DNA of 24,248 nt from Byssochlamys sp. IMV 00236 (GCA_001931875.2 MSJH02000668.1:1-24248), one strand, 5' to 3'; counted from the first letter of the stretch, positions 1 to 10,030 are shown. Translations and numbers: made by a program. Notes: a model not told the origin generated them from the sequence alone.

Positions 1-450
1 CTTAGAAATCCTCTTCTTTATAATCTAAGTATTTAATATCAATGTAAATAACTGATTTACTAATCATTTCTTTATTCATCCTTTTGCTTCTGATGGGCTC
101 TCTCTTTTTTATTATTTGTTGTATCTTTTATTATTTTTTTTTATCAGTGTGCGAATAATTTGTGAATAAAGTGTAGTACCTCTTTAAACAATAAATGCAA
201 AATAATGAGAGACATATACTTCATTATGTTAATTAATTCGACATATTGACTAATATAAAAAAGGAAAAAGGATAACTATGGTTCACTTATATGCAATGCT
301 GATTATCCTTCATTTAAATAACTCCTTCCCTCTCCTTTAATATTATGTCACATACGACCCTTTTAATACATAACTTTACACATGAACACAATGAAAGAAA
401 AGCTATTATCACAATGCCCTTTATTATTATTGTTATTATTATTATTATTA
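1..450. other. Intergenic left edge, 3' flank of glyoxalase gene
   Basis: No gene is supported here. The stretch is very AT-rich with homopolymer T runs. An AATAAA on the plus strand at 165-170 could serve a plus-strand gene ending left of the window; this is only a guess. TTTATT at 420-425 (AATAAA on the minus strand) lies about 30 nt beyond the glyoxalase stop codon and is a plausible polyadenylation signal for that gene. Confidence 0.5.
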
Positions 451-453
451 TTA
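421..453. repeat. TTA trinucleotide microsatellite
   Basis: About eleven TTA units with one TTG interruption. The last unit supplies the TAA stop codon of the minus-strand glyoxalase gene, so the array forms the very start of its 3' UTR. Repeat-length changes would alter the 3' UTR but not the protein. Confidence 0.8.
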
Positions 454-1098
454 GACAGGAGCACCATTCCTGGGGTTGGCAATAACCTAAAAGGAACAAT
501 GAGTCATTGTTCACTATTTCCTCTCTTCATAAACTTACCTCAACCCAGTAATTGTCAGGATCAGCAATAAATGCGATATTCTTCATTTTACCATCCGTCA
601 ACTTTTTGACAAACTTGACACCAAGAGAATCAAAGCGTTCACAAGCCTTTTGGATATCATCCACAATAATAGCTATATGACCAAACCCTTTACCGTTGTC
701 TGTATTGCCATTGCAGTAAGCAAAGTCAGTTTGATTTTCAGTGCCCCAATTGCTGTAAAAATGTTCTTAGCTTATAAAAATATATATATGCAAATGATTA
801 TGCTTACTGTGTTAATTCAAGAACACCGGGAATACTAAAGGCCAACTTTTTTCTTTCTTCTTCGGATTCGGGGACAGAATCAACATAGGCTAAAAAGTAT
901 AATGAAAACTTGCTTTCTTCAAAGTCGAGTTTGGTTATAAGTCTTTATGTGGTATGAGTTTACATGTTTGAATAGGCGGCGCGTATATTTTTTAACTTAC
1001 TTCATGCCAACGACTTCAGTATAGAATTTAACAGAAGCCTCGGGATCCTTGACACGGATCATGGTGTGGTTAAAGACGTACTTGCTAGGATCAGTCAT
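451..1098 (-). CDS. GLO1: Glyoxalase I (lactoylglutathione lyase)
   Basis: Converts the hemithioacetal of methylglyoxal and glutathione to S-lactoylglutathione, a cytosolic detoxification step. Exons on the minus strand are 1098-1001, 942-808, 752-539 and 486-451. Introns are 58, 55 and 52 nt, all GT-AG, and the frame is kept at every junction, giving 160 residues. Signature pieces are HTMIRVKD (11-18), KFSLYFLAY (44-52), LELTHNWGTEN (74-84), GFGHIAI (100-106) and WVEV (147-150). Metal ligands expected from the family are His11, Glu75, His103 and Glu149, all present. The length fits the single-domain form; yeast Glo1 is a tandem duplication of this domain. The first ATG of the exon was taken as start because the domain begins only a few residues later. 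The 3' terminal exon is 12 codons, ending just after WVEV as in other family members. Identification is very secure; the exon map is inferred. Confidence 0.93.
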
Positions 1099-1925
1099 GA
1101 TATATGATAAAGTTACGAAAAAAAGAAAAAAGAAGACATAAAGTGTTGTATTTATAATCTTTATAGACTCACAAACACAAGTCACTTTTTTAATATCCTT
1201 TCTGCAACAGAAAAAAAAAGCTTATTTCGTCATAACGTCACGTTGATGTATAGTTCAAATGGGCCTAGACGCATTGGCATAAATCAATGTTTATAGGCCT
1301 GGTAATGTCGAAACTGTTTGCTATGGGAACAAAACGCGTAATATGTAAACTTTCTCTTTATTTCACGCTTTATATTCGGCATAATGATCACGCGAGATCA
1401 AGATGTTCTATCACGGTAAAATATTTATTTTACATGTCGGGATAGACCTATTTTGGGGCGTGCCCGAGTAATAGGCATGTCGCCCATAAGAGTGAAAGGG
1501 AGCGTGTATATTTAATAAATAAGTATCACTGAGGGTTTATAAACAATTGTTCATCTAGTTGATTTCATACAAGTGTCCAAAATTATTATAATAATGACAA
1601 ACGGGTGCATTTCTTTAAAAAGGGAAGAGATAGACGGAGTTTAATATCCCTTGTAGATACAGTGTACAACTGTCAGAACATCATTGCTACGCCTCCCCCA
1701 AACTTTCATCAACAACCCACTTAATACCCATTCATCTTTTGAAACGATTGTTTATAGAGCATATATATTTGAATTTATTCTTTGTACACTTGTGTGTAAT
1801 GCTTGTATTATTTACATTGCATATGCGATTATTGCTGTTCATTTTAGTGTTCAATGTTACTCTCGATATCTTTAAGATACACATGCAGTCTCTATAGTCA
1901 TATAAGCATCCTAGGTATTTTATGT
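1099..1925. other. Intergenic region, glyoxalase promoter side
   Basis: This holds the upstream region of the glyoxalase gene and the 3' flank of the next minus-strand gene. Small open frames exist (for example 1684-1875, plus) but none has recognisable domains or an ATG in a good context. An ACGCGT box lies near 1335. I see no RNA gene or mobile element. Confidence 0.4.
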
Positions 1926-3720
1926 CTATCCTGAGAAACGTACCTGCATTCGTTTTGTCTCGTTCACATCACTTCCCCCCAGTTCAATCACCCGATCGAC
2001 AAAGGATAAAAGTAGTTCAGACATATAGACCACGGTAGCTTGTGGATTGGCCAAGACATTACCTGTTACCTTTTTTTGGTTTTTCTCGGTTTGGATCACA
2101 CCAATGGCCCTGACGGTAAACTCTACGAGAACCGAGGTCAAGTTATCCAATGAGATATGGGTATCGCTTACAGAAGGGGAAGAACCATTGGGCACAATTC
2201 CCAGTTCGGCAAGAGTCAGTAAACATGACATGGCTCGTATCATGTTGTCTAGCAGTTGCATATATCGAATATCCACACGCTTAGTAGGTACAGCATTAGA
2301 TATTCTCATCTTCTTTCCGACTTCCTCTTCGGTTGTTTTATCATGAAGATGATCAAGGTTCTCGCAGACCCATTGACTGTAGATGGTAACCATCGCTCGA
2401 CAACTGTAAACAATACTGGGACTACTGTATCCTATGCAAGCTGATGCTTCCGAAACGAACTCTAAGCCGCACAAGATAGATGTCATCAGTTCTTCCCCTA
2501 CTGGCAAATCATACAGCTCTGACATGTCACTCACATTGTCTCCCACTTTCTTGCATTCAAGCTCTAGAGCCTCCATCAGACCGACACAGAGATTGAACAG
2601 CCATTGCTTGGTCGCTGCCAGTAAATGATCATCCACTGGAAGGCCCATTGCTTTCCATTCTAAGCCGTTCTGTGATAATGCATCACCATACAAGGCCAAT
2701 TTGCTGTCTAATGTGGTCTGAAGTCTTTTGATATCCTGCAGTAGGTCAGATGTTCTTGGTATAGTCGTATGAATCGAGTTATTCATGTCTTCCATAGCCT
2801 ATTTATTAAAAATAAAACCTTTTAATCATCATTCTATGTTGTTTATTTGTAATAATTACTTGCACAAATCTTGCTAGATTATTAATACGATATTCATAAA
2901 TAGACCATTCTGGAAATATTTGCTTTTGAAGAAAAAATGAGCCTCTTGTTCAAAAAGACAACAAAATCAAAACTTACTGTAAAATTCAGCGTATGATCAC
3001 CACCAAGCTCATCAGCCAATTTGAGCACTTTGCATAGATGTTCTCTCAACTGATCAAAGGTTTGATTGGGTGTCTGCAGTAGATCCAATTCCTTTCGAAG
3101 CTCCTTTTGTTTCTCATCTGATAATTCCTTGTATTTGAAGAGCGGAATATGATACATCTCTGCTTGCTGTCTCATCCACTGTTCCAGTGAGTACGAACAC
3201 GGATTGGACGTCCCACTAAGTGATATTCGACGAAGGGTGGGCATAGGGTTATCTTCCTGATGACGCTGTGTTCGTTTGGTGAACTGAAATCCCATGTCTT
3301 CATCGTCATCATCAACAGATAAACTACGGGCGATGTCGTTGGCTAAGCTACTGGAGAGCTTTTGCATTTTTCGTTCATGAACTACTTCTGATACACTGCG
3401 TTTGCGTTTAAAGCTAGGTGTGGTCGGTGTTGAGGATACTTGTTGGAACAGGTTAAGATAAAGTGGATATGCATGTATATATCTTTTATACATACCTAAG
3501 CTTCCTTGATCGTCTTTTGACAAATCAAGTCTTTGCGCGTCTGCTTTTGGAGTTGAATCACTAAATAGATTGTCCTCTAATTATGAACAAAGAAAAAGTG
3601 GTGCGCGTAGATTAATAAATAGATACAACAGATTACGAATCAATCTCTACCAAGTAAAGTGAGGATCATATTTATGCAGTTTTTCCAAATGTCTTGTTCT
3701 GATCTCAAATCATCAAACAT
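1926..3720 (-). CDS. Unrecognised conserved-looking protein, 494 residues
   Basis: I do not recognise this family. Four exons on the minus strand (3720-3651, 3576-3496, 3438-2978, 2798-1926) join with perfect frame continuity across GT-AG introns of 74, 57 and 179 nt. The ATG at 3720 opens a short exon beginning MFDDLRSEQDIW. The protein has a basic, NLS-like KRKR at 61-64, an acidic DDDDED stretch near 93-98, a PKA-like RRISLSG near 120-126, then a long region predicted by eye to be mostly alpha-helical (about 130-490) with many Leu and few Gly. There is no signal peptide or membrane segment. A nuclear role is a guess from the basic motif. The end is uncertain: a good donor (CAG followed by GTACGT) sits 12 bases before the stop codon, so a further short exon downstream is possible. 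The gene is probably real because joins at all three introns restore one frame without stops. Confidence 0.75.
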
Positions 3721-4554
3721 GACTTTTGTTGTATGCAAAGAACACAAAAAAAAAAGAGAAGACGATTTCCCTCTGTTTCTTTACTCAATAAATTCATTCC
3801 CAGTTGGGATTTCGAAAGATCGCCAGACAGAACAGATAGACAGAATAGATGTAATGATAGGAAAGAGGATATGAGTCAATGTATTACATGGTGATAATAA
3901 ACTTGGTTATGTAAAAAACATGATTGAACACATTATGCAAGATATGGATGCCAAGTTACTGTAAAAAATAAAAAAAAAGAAGACGTCAAGTAGATTACAT
4001 CTTATGAACAGTCCAGAGCTTATGATGATTGTTGTCAATTAAACAAGGGTGGTCTGTCACAAGTTTTACTCTGGAAAAATATAAATTTGCTTGGGGTATT
4101 GTGCTTATGTAAAAGGTTCCTGGGAACTCAGAAAAAGATCGGTCACCTCTTTCTAACTCTTCTCTCTGTATGAGGCCATTACTTGATCAGGCAGTTCTCG
4201 AACATCATCAAAGGATCATTGTAAGATGACTTTAACATGTGAATCCCAAAGATAACTTATAATAGAAGCATACATTTTAAATAAACTGGGTTTAGTATTG
4301 TCAAAATAAACGAGTTCCTGGGTGATCCAACTTTTTAATATAGCATTGTGCGTCACAGTCAAAGCGATCTTTGCATGTGTTCCCTTCTTTTTTTTACTTT
4401 CTTTCCCCTCCGCCGCCGCTGCGCGCGCACCTCTCACCTTGTGTTTATGGCTATCATCAGATATCGAACCACATTTAAAAAGAGTATAAATACCGGGTCC
4501 TTTTTTCTTTTCTTTTCTTTTCTTTTTATTTTTATTATTTATTATTTTAAGCAA
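3721..4554. other. Divergent intergenic region between unknown gene and PX-PB1 gene
   Basis: About 830 bp separate two divergently transcribed genes. It contains A/T tracts, a short GC-rich island near 4409-4429 (many CGC and GCG) and a T/CT-rich tract just before the PX-PB1 start. An 18-codon protein-like minus-strand stretch near 4143-4210 was examined and not accepted. No RNA gene was seen. Confidence 0.45.
4485..4492 (+). promoter_or_regulatory. TATA box for PX-PB1 gene
   Basis: TATAAATA lies 63 bp upstream of the ATG at 4555. It is followed by a long pyrimidine tract (4501-4546) of the kind often found around fungal transcription starts. Its role is inferred from sequence and spacing only. 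Confidence 0.5.
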
Positions 4555-5286
4555 ATGGCAATTTGCAACATAAAAGATATCACAATTAAACCATTCGAAC
4601 GTGGGCAAGATAAACATATTTGGTTTCCTGTTCAGATTGAATTGGATAATCACGACAAAATTGAAGTTTATAGAAGATATTCAGATTTTATTAGATTCTA
4701 TGAGCAATTACAGACTATTGACAAAGGCACATATTTACCATTAAAAATGGATAATAAAAAGATGTACTGGATCAAGAGACACCAAAAATACTCACAACGA
4801 CAAGCGGAACTGGAGAAGTTTTGTAAATATCTTTTGGCACTTCCTTCCGCCATTACCAACTCCGATTTCTATATTTCCTTTTTCAACCTGGATGTTTCTA
4901 GTGACACCAGCAGCAGTGGTAGCAGTAGTCATGGTGATAGTTGCACAGATCTCCTGAGGAACGAAACCATACTAGAAGAAGAGGAAGATGTAATTCGAAT
5001 CAAGTTGGTATATGATGCACATAATATTATTATTCTTCGAGTGCCTCGATCAATCACATTTAACGAATTAAAATCAAAGATTATTCAAAAGTTTGCTCTA
5101 CTCAACATCAATCTATCACCTCATCTCGTTTTATTAACCCTGTCAAACCATCAACAACAAACATCGTCAGCTAGCTCCATAACAGAAAATGTGATTGTGA
5201 TTTCAAGTGAAACCCATTTTGTTGATGCAATGCAAACTCAATGGCTTCATGATAAAAAAATAACTGCTCGCATACTCTCCATCTAA
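4555..5286 (+). CDS. PX-PB1 domain protein (Bem1 C-terminal half-like)
   Basis: Single-exon gene of 243 residues. Residues 1-113 form a PX domain, a phosphoinositide-binding fold: the RRYSDF motif at 40-45 carries the conserved basic and aromatic residues, and LPLK at 61-64 with basic residues following matches the region before the membrane-binding loop. A Ser-rich linker (115-130) and a short acidic stretch (140-145) follow. Residues 146-243 (IRIKLVYD start, with basic K150 in the first strand) look like a PB1 domain of the lysine-bearing type. The PX plus PB1 order is that of yeast Bem1 and the animal NADPH-oxidase subunit p40phox, but both of those also carry SH3 domains, absent here. By analogy it may act as a membrane-recruited scaffold in polarity or NADPH-oxidase signalling; that is inference. 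The frame stays open upstream of this ATG but only through low-complexity sequence, so 4555 was chosen. Confidence 0.82.
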   Translation: MAICNIKDITIKPFERGQDKHIWFPVQIELDNHDKIEVYRRYSDFIRFYEQLQTIDKGTYLPLKMDNKKMYWIKRHQKYSQRQAELEKFCKYLLALPSAITNSDFYISFFNLDVSSDTSSSGSSSHGDSCTDLLRNETILEEEEDVIRIKLVYDAHNIIILRVPRSITFNELKSKIIQKFALLNINLSPHLVLLTLSNHQQQTSSASSITENVIVISSETHFVDAMQTQWLHDKKITARILSI

Positions 5287-6710
5287 ATTGTATTTACATC
5301 CTACATAATTTGTATTATATAACAGAACACCTTTTGCACATATAAAATGATCACTCATAGTAGTAGTAGTTGTAGTAATAATAATAATAAATCTTCCGTA
5401 TCTATCCGTGACCCCATCACAAAGCCATTTTAACCATGTGGCATTTTTTATGTCATTCTTTGTGTTCAGTCTGGTGCAGGGCCATGTGTCGCTTCTAGAA
5501 ATTCATGTAGACAAACCAATGGAGCCTATATCATATCAGAGTTCGTGCAGTATGGGAGGAGATCTACTATGATCCTCACAGTACTTCTTTTGAACTTATA
5601 TTGTTTCATATTATACTCTTGATCGGTTTTGTTCTTTAGCCATAAAAAAGAGAGAGAGAAATAGTTGGCTTATTCTAATGTAAAAAAAACGTAACCATAT
5701 CCAACAAATAGCAGGTTACACTATTACTCTAAAACCAGGAAACCATGTGGCAAAAAACTGTCAGTCTTCTCATGAAAAACGTTTTGCCATTCGGCAGGTT
5801 AAGCCTTATTTTTGGTGATCCCTGACCCAGATATATATTTACGCTTTCTTTTAAGGCGGTTATAGTTAAATCAGCCAAAATGATTATAGCGTAGAGTATA
5901 TCGCTTAGTATCTCACATATGTGCAATACTATGGCTATAAGGGTTTAAAGGAAATTAAACAGGTGCATAGAGTGGCGCTTTTTTGGAAGTATGCCCGCGA
6001 CCGTGCATCTCCCTTCCTTTCTTTCTGTGACAGAAATCATTATGGCGTCAAACTGTGCGCAGGCTGGGGTAAGTAACAAATAAGTCGAGACAATTGTGCA
6101 ATAAAACTTTTAATGCCAATTGAGAGAAACCATGTGCAACCAGTGTACAATTGTAATTACGGGTACAGGGTTCAATGAACTGCGCGTGAACCCAATGTAC
6201 TTTTGTAATTGAAGTAATAACTACCTGTACCATCCACAATCTCTTTGCTCCCTGACACTTTTTACTTTGAATCAGTGAATTAATGATAATGTAATATGCT
6301 ACAAAAAGAAACGTTTATATGTATTTTGACGTCGACCATCGTGTAAATAACACTTTGCTTTGACTGATGCACTGGCCCTTGACGGCAATCGAAATTTTTC
6401 ACCACAGAATAATCTTTTAAACAGTATCGCGTAAGAACCTCGATTTCCAATCAATGTACAATCACTGATCCCTTGATGTTCTTGTTTATTCTGTAAATTG
6501 TTAATGTTAATCATTTGGAATTGATGTTTTCTGCCATTTACTTCAACATTCTTCTCATATCATTGATACCATTTAAAATTTCATAATCCTACAAAAAACT
6601 AACATGAGTTCAACGAGACCCTGCTCGTCCTCTTCATTATAAATCGACCTTGTGCTTTTGATAAAAAGAAAGTTTGACATGTCCACTTTAATAATAATAT
6701 ATTTTCATGT
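5287..6710. other. Gene-free stretch with microsatellite and weak inverted repeat
   Basis: No supported gene in 1.4 kb. It contains an AGT/AAT microsatellite (5357-5391) just downstream of the PX-PB1 gene and a loose inverted repeat near 6140-6215. Open frames at 5729-5926, 6048-6239 and 6299-6514 (minus) have no recognisable motifs. The right side may be old flank of the Tc1-like element that follows, but I could not find terminal repeats. Confidence 0.45.
5357..5391. repeat. AGT/AAT microsatellite
   Basis: Four to five AGT-type units pass into about five AAT units, some 70 bp past the PX-PB1 stop codon, presumably in the 3' UTR or just beyond. Confidence 0.75.
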
Positions 6711-7745
6711 TTATTTTGTTGGATCGCTTTTGGCGTCGATAACCGCTTGGCATCGATCACTCATACTTACAACTAAGCAATGTGCAAGGCCCACGCTTAT
6801 ATTTCTCCATTGACCATTCAAGACTTTCTTCAAATCATCCATATTGTTAATGGCGACCCTTTTCTCCTCGATAAGTTTTTCAAGAGCCCACCAAATATGC
6901 CAGTACTCAAAACTTCTTATTTGATGGGTCTCTTTCCACTATTTTACATAACCATCAGTATGGCAGCTAGCTCTATCCTCTTGGAATATGAAGTCCCTGT
7001 CCTCTTGCTGGCAGAATTGCGCGAACCAGGTATGGAAGCTCTGAGCTAAAATATTGATATATTTGTCTTGATCAACTGTACCGTCAACCAAGACCAAAGG
7101 ATCAAAACCAATGGCATGAAAGCAGTTCCAAATCATCACTCCACCGCCTTCATACGTCCTTGTTGGTACAATATGCTTAGTGTCATTTCGTTCACCAACT
7201 TTTCTGATGATTCTGGCACCACTATGGTTACCGGCAACGGTGAACCGAGATTCATCGCTCCAAATGACGCTAGACCACTGTTCAGCCGTCCAGTTGGCAT
7301 GTTTATTGGCCCGGTGAAGCCTTTTCTTCATGTGCCCATTTGTCCATGGCTGGCTTATGAGCAGCAATATAAGGACCATACTCCGTCCTCTTCAAACGGC
7401 TGATAACAGTCTACTACCGACCTTTACATCTACTTTACACAAATCTAATCTCAGGACGTTGTATGTTACGAGTGGATGACCCATAGTCTTCGTAAGCAAT
7501 CTCTGGGATCTCCCATTGACTTTTGGGGATTCTATCTTTTGTATTGACTAGTAGAGGCGATCCAGCTTTCTTATTTTATCAATTGTGCTTTGTACTGTTG
7601 ATTTAGCTATCTCGTCTATGTCTGCGATGCCATCATAGGAATGCCCTGCTTTTCTAAGGTAATAAATACCCCAATACTTTCTTTCTTCGCATGACTTATA
7701 AGGACCACGTTCTTTTGTTGATACTGCAAATGTGTTCCTTTCATC
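6711..7745 (-). pseudogene. Tc1/mariner-family transposase pseudogene
   Basis: The minus strand encodes a decayed DDE transposase. From the N-terminal side: a helix-turn-helix-like region with AKSTVQSTIDKIRKL (about 7560-7620), a second DNA-binding block, then WSSVIWSDESRF (first Asp), GGGVMIWNCF, a substrate-strand region, and FQEDRASCHT (second Asp). Next comes an in-frame stop, then HIWWALEKLIEEKR and a C-terminal end stopping at 6713. The canonical stretch between WP and the IWWALE block, which holds the final catalytic Glu (SPDLNPIE-type motif), is absent: the sequence jumps from EYW to HIWWALE, consistent with a short deletion near 6898. At least two frameshifts (one near 7345) and several stops confirm it is dead. 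Family assignment is secure; the ends are approximate because no terminal inverted repeats were visible. Confidence 0.88.
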
Positions 7746-8167
7746 CTATTCACCAGAGCTAAACCCAGTTGAATAGCTGTGGGTAATTGTCAAAAGCAAT
7801 TGAAAAGAACCTGTTTGTAAAAAGGAGACACTCTATCGATAAGAGTAACTATACAATAAGGTAAGTATCAGTCATTTAGAGGAATCCATATGGTCTCTTG
7901 ATTTGATCCACATTTGTTCCTGACCACAAAAGTTCCAAAATAAAATGAAATTATGGACCTATTACTTTCTTTCTTTCCTTCTCTTTTTAAGCAATTTTGA
8001 TAACAATATTGACATGTTTAAACACATTATTCAAAAGAAGAAAGAACAAACTATTAATAAAAGAAAGCCAATAGAAAACATAGATGACGCGTTTAAAGGT
8101 GAACCTCATATAATGCATATGATACTTGCAAAATACTCACTGATATATTGATATCTAATCTATAGAC
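7746..8167. other. Intergenic, no supported gene
   Basis: Upstream side of the transposase pseudogene and left flank of the zinc-knuckle pseudogene. A 68-codon frame (7945-8151, plus) begins with ATG and a hydrophobic start but then becomes Lys/Asn-rich without motifs. It could be a small gene or a 5' exon of the next one, but nothing supports either choice. Confidence 0.35.
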
Positions 8168-8737
8168 ATGGTTTGTAAAGACTGCCAGGAGACAGGACAT
8201 GCCAACAAAAGTTACTATAAATGCAAATATTATAAAGAAGCTTCTGCAGACGATGGTAATTCATTATTTTATGTCATAAACTAATATTCAAAAGTTAATA
8301 TATATACATCTCTTATTAAAGTTGGAACGTCCGCTGGAAAAAAACGAAAACAAAGCTCAGGCGTGAAGCAAGAAAAACAAAAAGCCAAAAGACAAAAAAC
8401 GGCAGCAAGCTCTTCATCGGTTATTTTCACTAGCTGTAAACAAACTGGCCACAAATCAGCGCGCTCTCCAGATTGTCCTAATCATATGTTGTCAAAAAAC
8501 GAGGTTTTTAGTCGAAATTTGGGACAACAATTTAAAACGCTCACAAAAAAGTTACCGTTTGATCAATGTGTCCACAGCTCCTACCAGAGTGTCTTGAAGT
8601 CTAGGATCGTCTCTGCATGTGAAGAACAGAAAATACCAAAAGTCCTATCTTGCCGCTGCATAATAAGAAAATCGATACCAAGCTTAAATGTGACTGTGCA
8701 TCTGTTGTCACAATTATTATTATTTTTTTACGCGTAG
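8168..8737 (+). pseudogene. Decayed zinc-knuckle protein gene
   Basis: Two exons (8168-8255 and 8322-8737) join through a 66-nt GT-AG intron in frame, giving up to 167 residues. Exon 1 starts with a knuckle-like CKDCQETGH followed by a late Cys. Exon 2 holds a lysine-rich segment and a second knuckle, TSCKQTGHKSARSPDCPNH, whose first Cys position reads Phe. This is followed by MLSKNEVFSRNLGQQ and KKLPFDQCV. From memory, multi-copy Mucoromycota proteins pair such long-spaced CCHC knuckles with a CPNHxLS-type continuation and a large uncharacterised region. Here the large region is missing: the frame ends in low-complexity Leu/Ile soon after 8660. The missing zinc ligand and truncation suggest a broken copy, probably of a repetitive mobile family. 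A short functional gene cannot be excluded. Confidence 0.5.
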
Positions 8738-9016
8738 ATTCTTGCTTTAGTTGCATTTCTCTTTTTAGCCGTTGGCCTCATTCTGCCAATGTTCAGCCTA
8801 ATTCTGTCTACGTTCTATATAATCTGGCTCAATATCATTCACCAGAATATATACAAGGTGGTTAATTCTTCGGTCGCGCTTCCTTCCCAAGTAAGTGGTT
8901 CTAAGTTGGTTGTGCAGGCTTTCCATGGAATTAATTATCTGTTCCCATTTTTGTGACATACAGCATCATTATTACAATCAAAAACACATACATACATTCA
9001 CCAATGTTTAGGGCGT

Positions 9017-10030
9017 TTATCTTTTAGATACAGGTTCTTCATGTATAGAAATATGGCCACTTTCGTAAATGAAGTTTGTTGTTGTATTCTCCCACATCAT
9101 ACTTTCAATCGGGTGATTATTGCAGAACCGACTTGATATCTTACAAGATCCCTCCTTTGTTGATATTGTGACAGAATGAATGGCATCAAGACAAATACTC
9201 CTTGCAAGATAAGTATTTCATTTAAACAAGACAACAGGATTACTTGGTATGCATGAGTGTACCTTTACGGCCATGATCGTATCGCTCTCTTTGGTTACGA
9301 TTCCTGCACTGATGCCTATTAGTCTTGTGAGATTGTCTATGATTTCTAAAGATGAAAATTGTCTTTTGTAGAAACTGCCAGTTGTCTTGTTTATTTTACC
9401 ATTGTACTCTCATTACATATGACTAACTGTAAATTTTATAATAGAGTTTTTGCAGTCAATGCATCTGTACGTCTTTGACAAATTTGGCTATTCTTTATAG
9501 AGAATCTTTTAGGCTTCCTGCTGATCATGGCTCTGAAATTTATTTTCTTTGGTTTTACACTCTATTCTAAGCTTCTTGCCTTAGCGTTATTAATACTTAA
9601 AAGCAATTCTCTTTTATTCAGCTCGATTTAATAAATATTTTACAAGTGTTAAGCATTTATTTAACTTGGTTTTCTGTTCTTGTCATTAAGATTCACAGGC
9701 TTTTAATCTTCTAGTGATTTGATGATGATTTACAATGAGTTCTAGAGTATCTTGTCTGATATATGGATACTTTTGGTCATTTGTTGAGTCAAATTTAGGA
9801 ATGGAAATATTGAAACTTTTGAGTTGGATGTAGACATGGTTGCTATAATCCTCATGGGCGAGCAGGATTGTATCAAGGATACAATTGTGTTTTTTCTGTC
9901 CAGCAGATCCAGAGAATTTGTGTTGAGAGACCTGGTTATTCCTTTCATGAAACCGGAATCTTAAGCTGTTTTCAAGTAGAAAAATGAACTCAGGAAACTG
10001 ATCTGATCTGCTTTTGGAGAACTGATCTAT
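9017..10030 (-). pseudogene. Unidentified decayed coding region, two or three blocks
   Basis: I do not recognise the family. On the minus strand a stop-free stretch of about 100 codons (roughly 10030-9690) reads as a plausible protein with segments such as NCILDTILLAHEDYSNHVYI and SFNISIPKFDSTNDQKYPYI, and has no ATG start. A short middle block around 9440-9540 reads KPKRFSIKNSQICQRRTDAL. A third block of some 125 codons (about 9400-9017) includes SSLEIIDNLTRLIGISAGIV and NNHPIESMMWENTTTNFIYE with a single internal stop near 9193. Amino-acid composition is balanced, unlike random AT-rich translation, and the blocks share strand and order. No good splice sites link them, so a decaying gene or transposon gene is more likely than a live one. 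An annotator relying on ATG-started frames would miss it. Confidence 0.42.

Noticed and set aside
1684..1875. 63-codon plus-strand frame
   Set aside because: It starts with a non-ATG codon and has hydrophobic AT-rich composition, no domain and no splice or promoter context. Probably chance.
4143..4210. Minus-strand 18-codon stretch reading like protein (DDVRELPDQVMASYREK)
   Set aside because: A stop lies just upstream, no acceptor AG precedes it, no ATG is in frame and no good donor follows, so it cannot be placed in any gene model.
4348..4554. Upstream extension of the PX-PB1 frame
   Set aside because: The extension is low-complexity Phe/Ile-rich translation of a T-rich leader downstream of a TATA box. 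The domain starts right after the ATG at 4555.
5729..6514. Three small minus-strand frames
   Set aside because: No motifs, composition typical of random AT-rich DNA, and no supporting splice sites.
7068..7403. Plus-strand 111-codon frame
   Set aside because: It is the shadow of the minus-strand Tc1-like transposase, whose DDE motifs are plainly visible on the other strand.
6640..7860. Terminal inverted repeats for the Tc1-like element
   Set aside because: I compared both flanks by eye and found no convincing matching ends. A near-palindrome at about 7829-7845 is local only.
7945..8151. Plus-strand 68-codon frame with ATG and hydrophobic start
   Set aside because: The Lys/Asn-rich remainder has no domain. 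It could be an exon of the knuckle gene, but no junction could be argued, so it is only mentioned.
9742..9948. Minus-strand 68-codon ATG frame
   Set aside because: A different frame of the same strand over the same bases is stop-free for longer and looks far more protein-like. This one is taken as its shadow.
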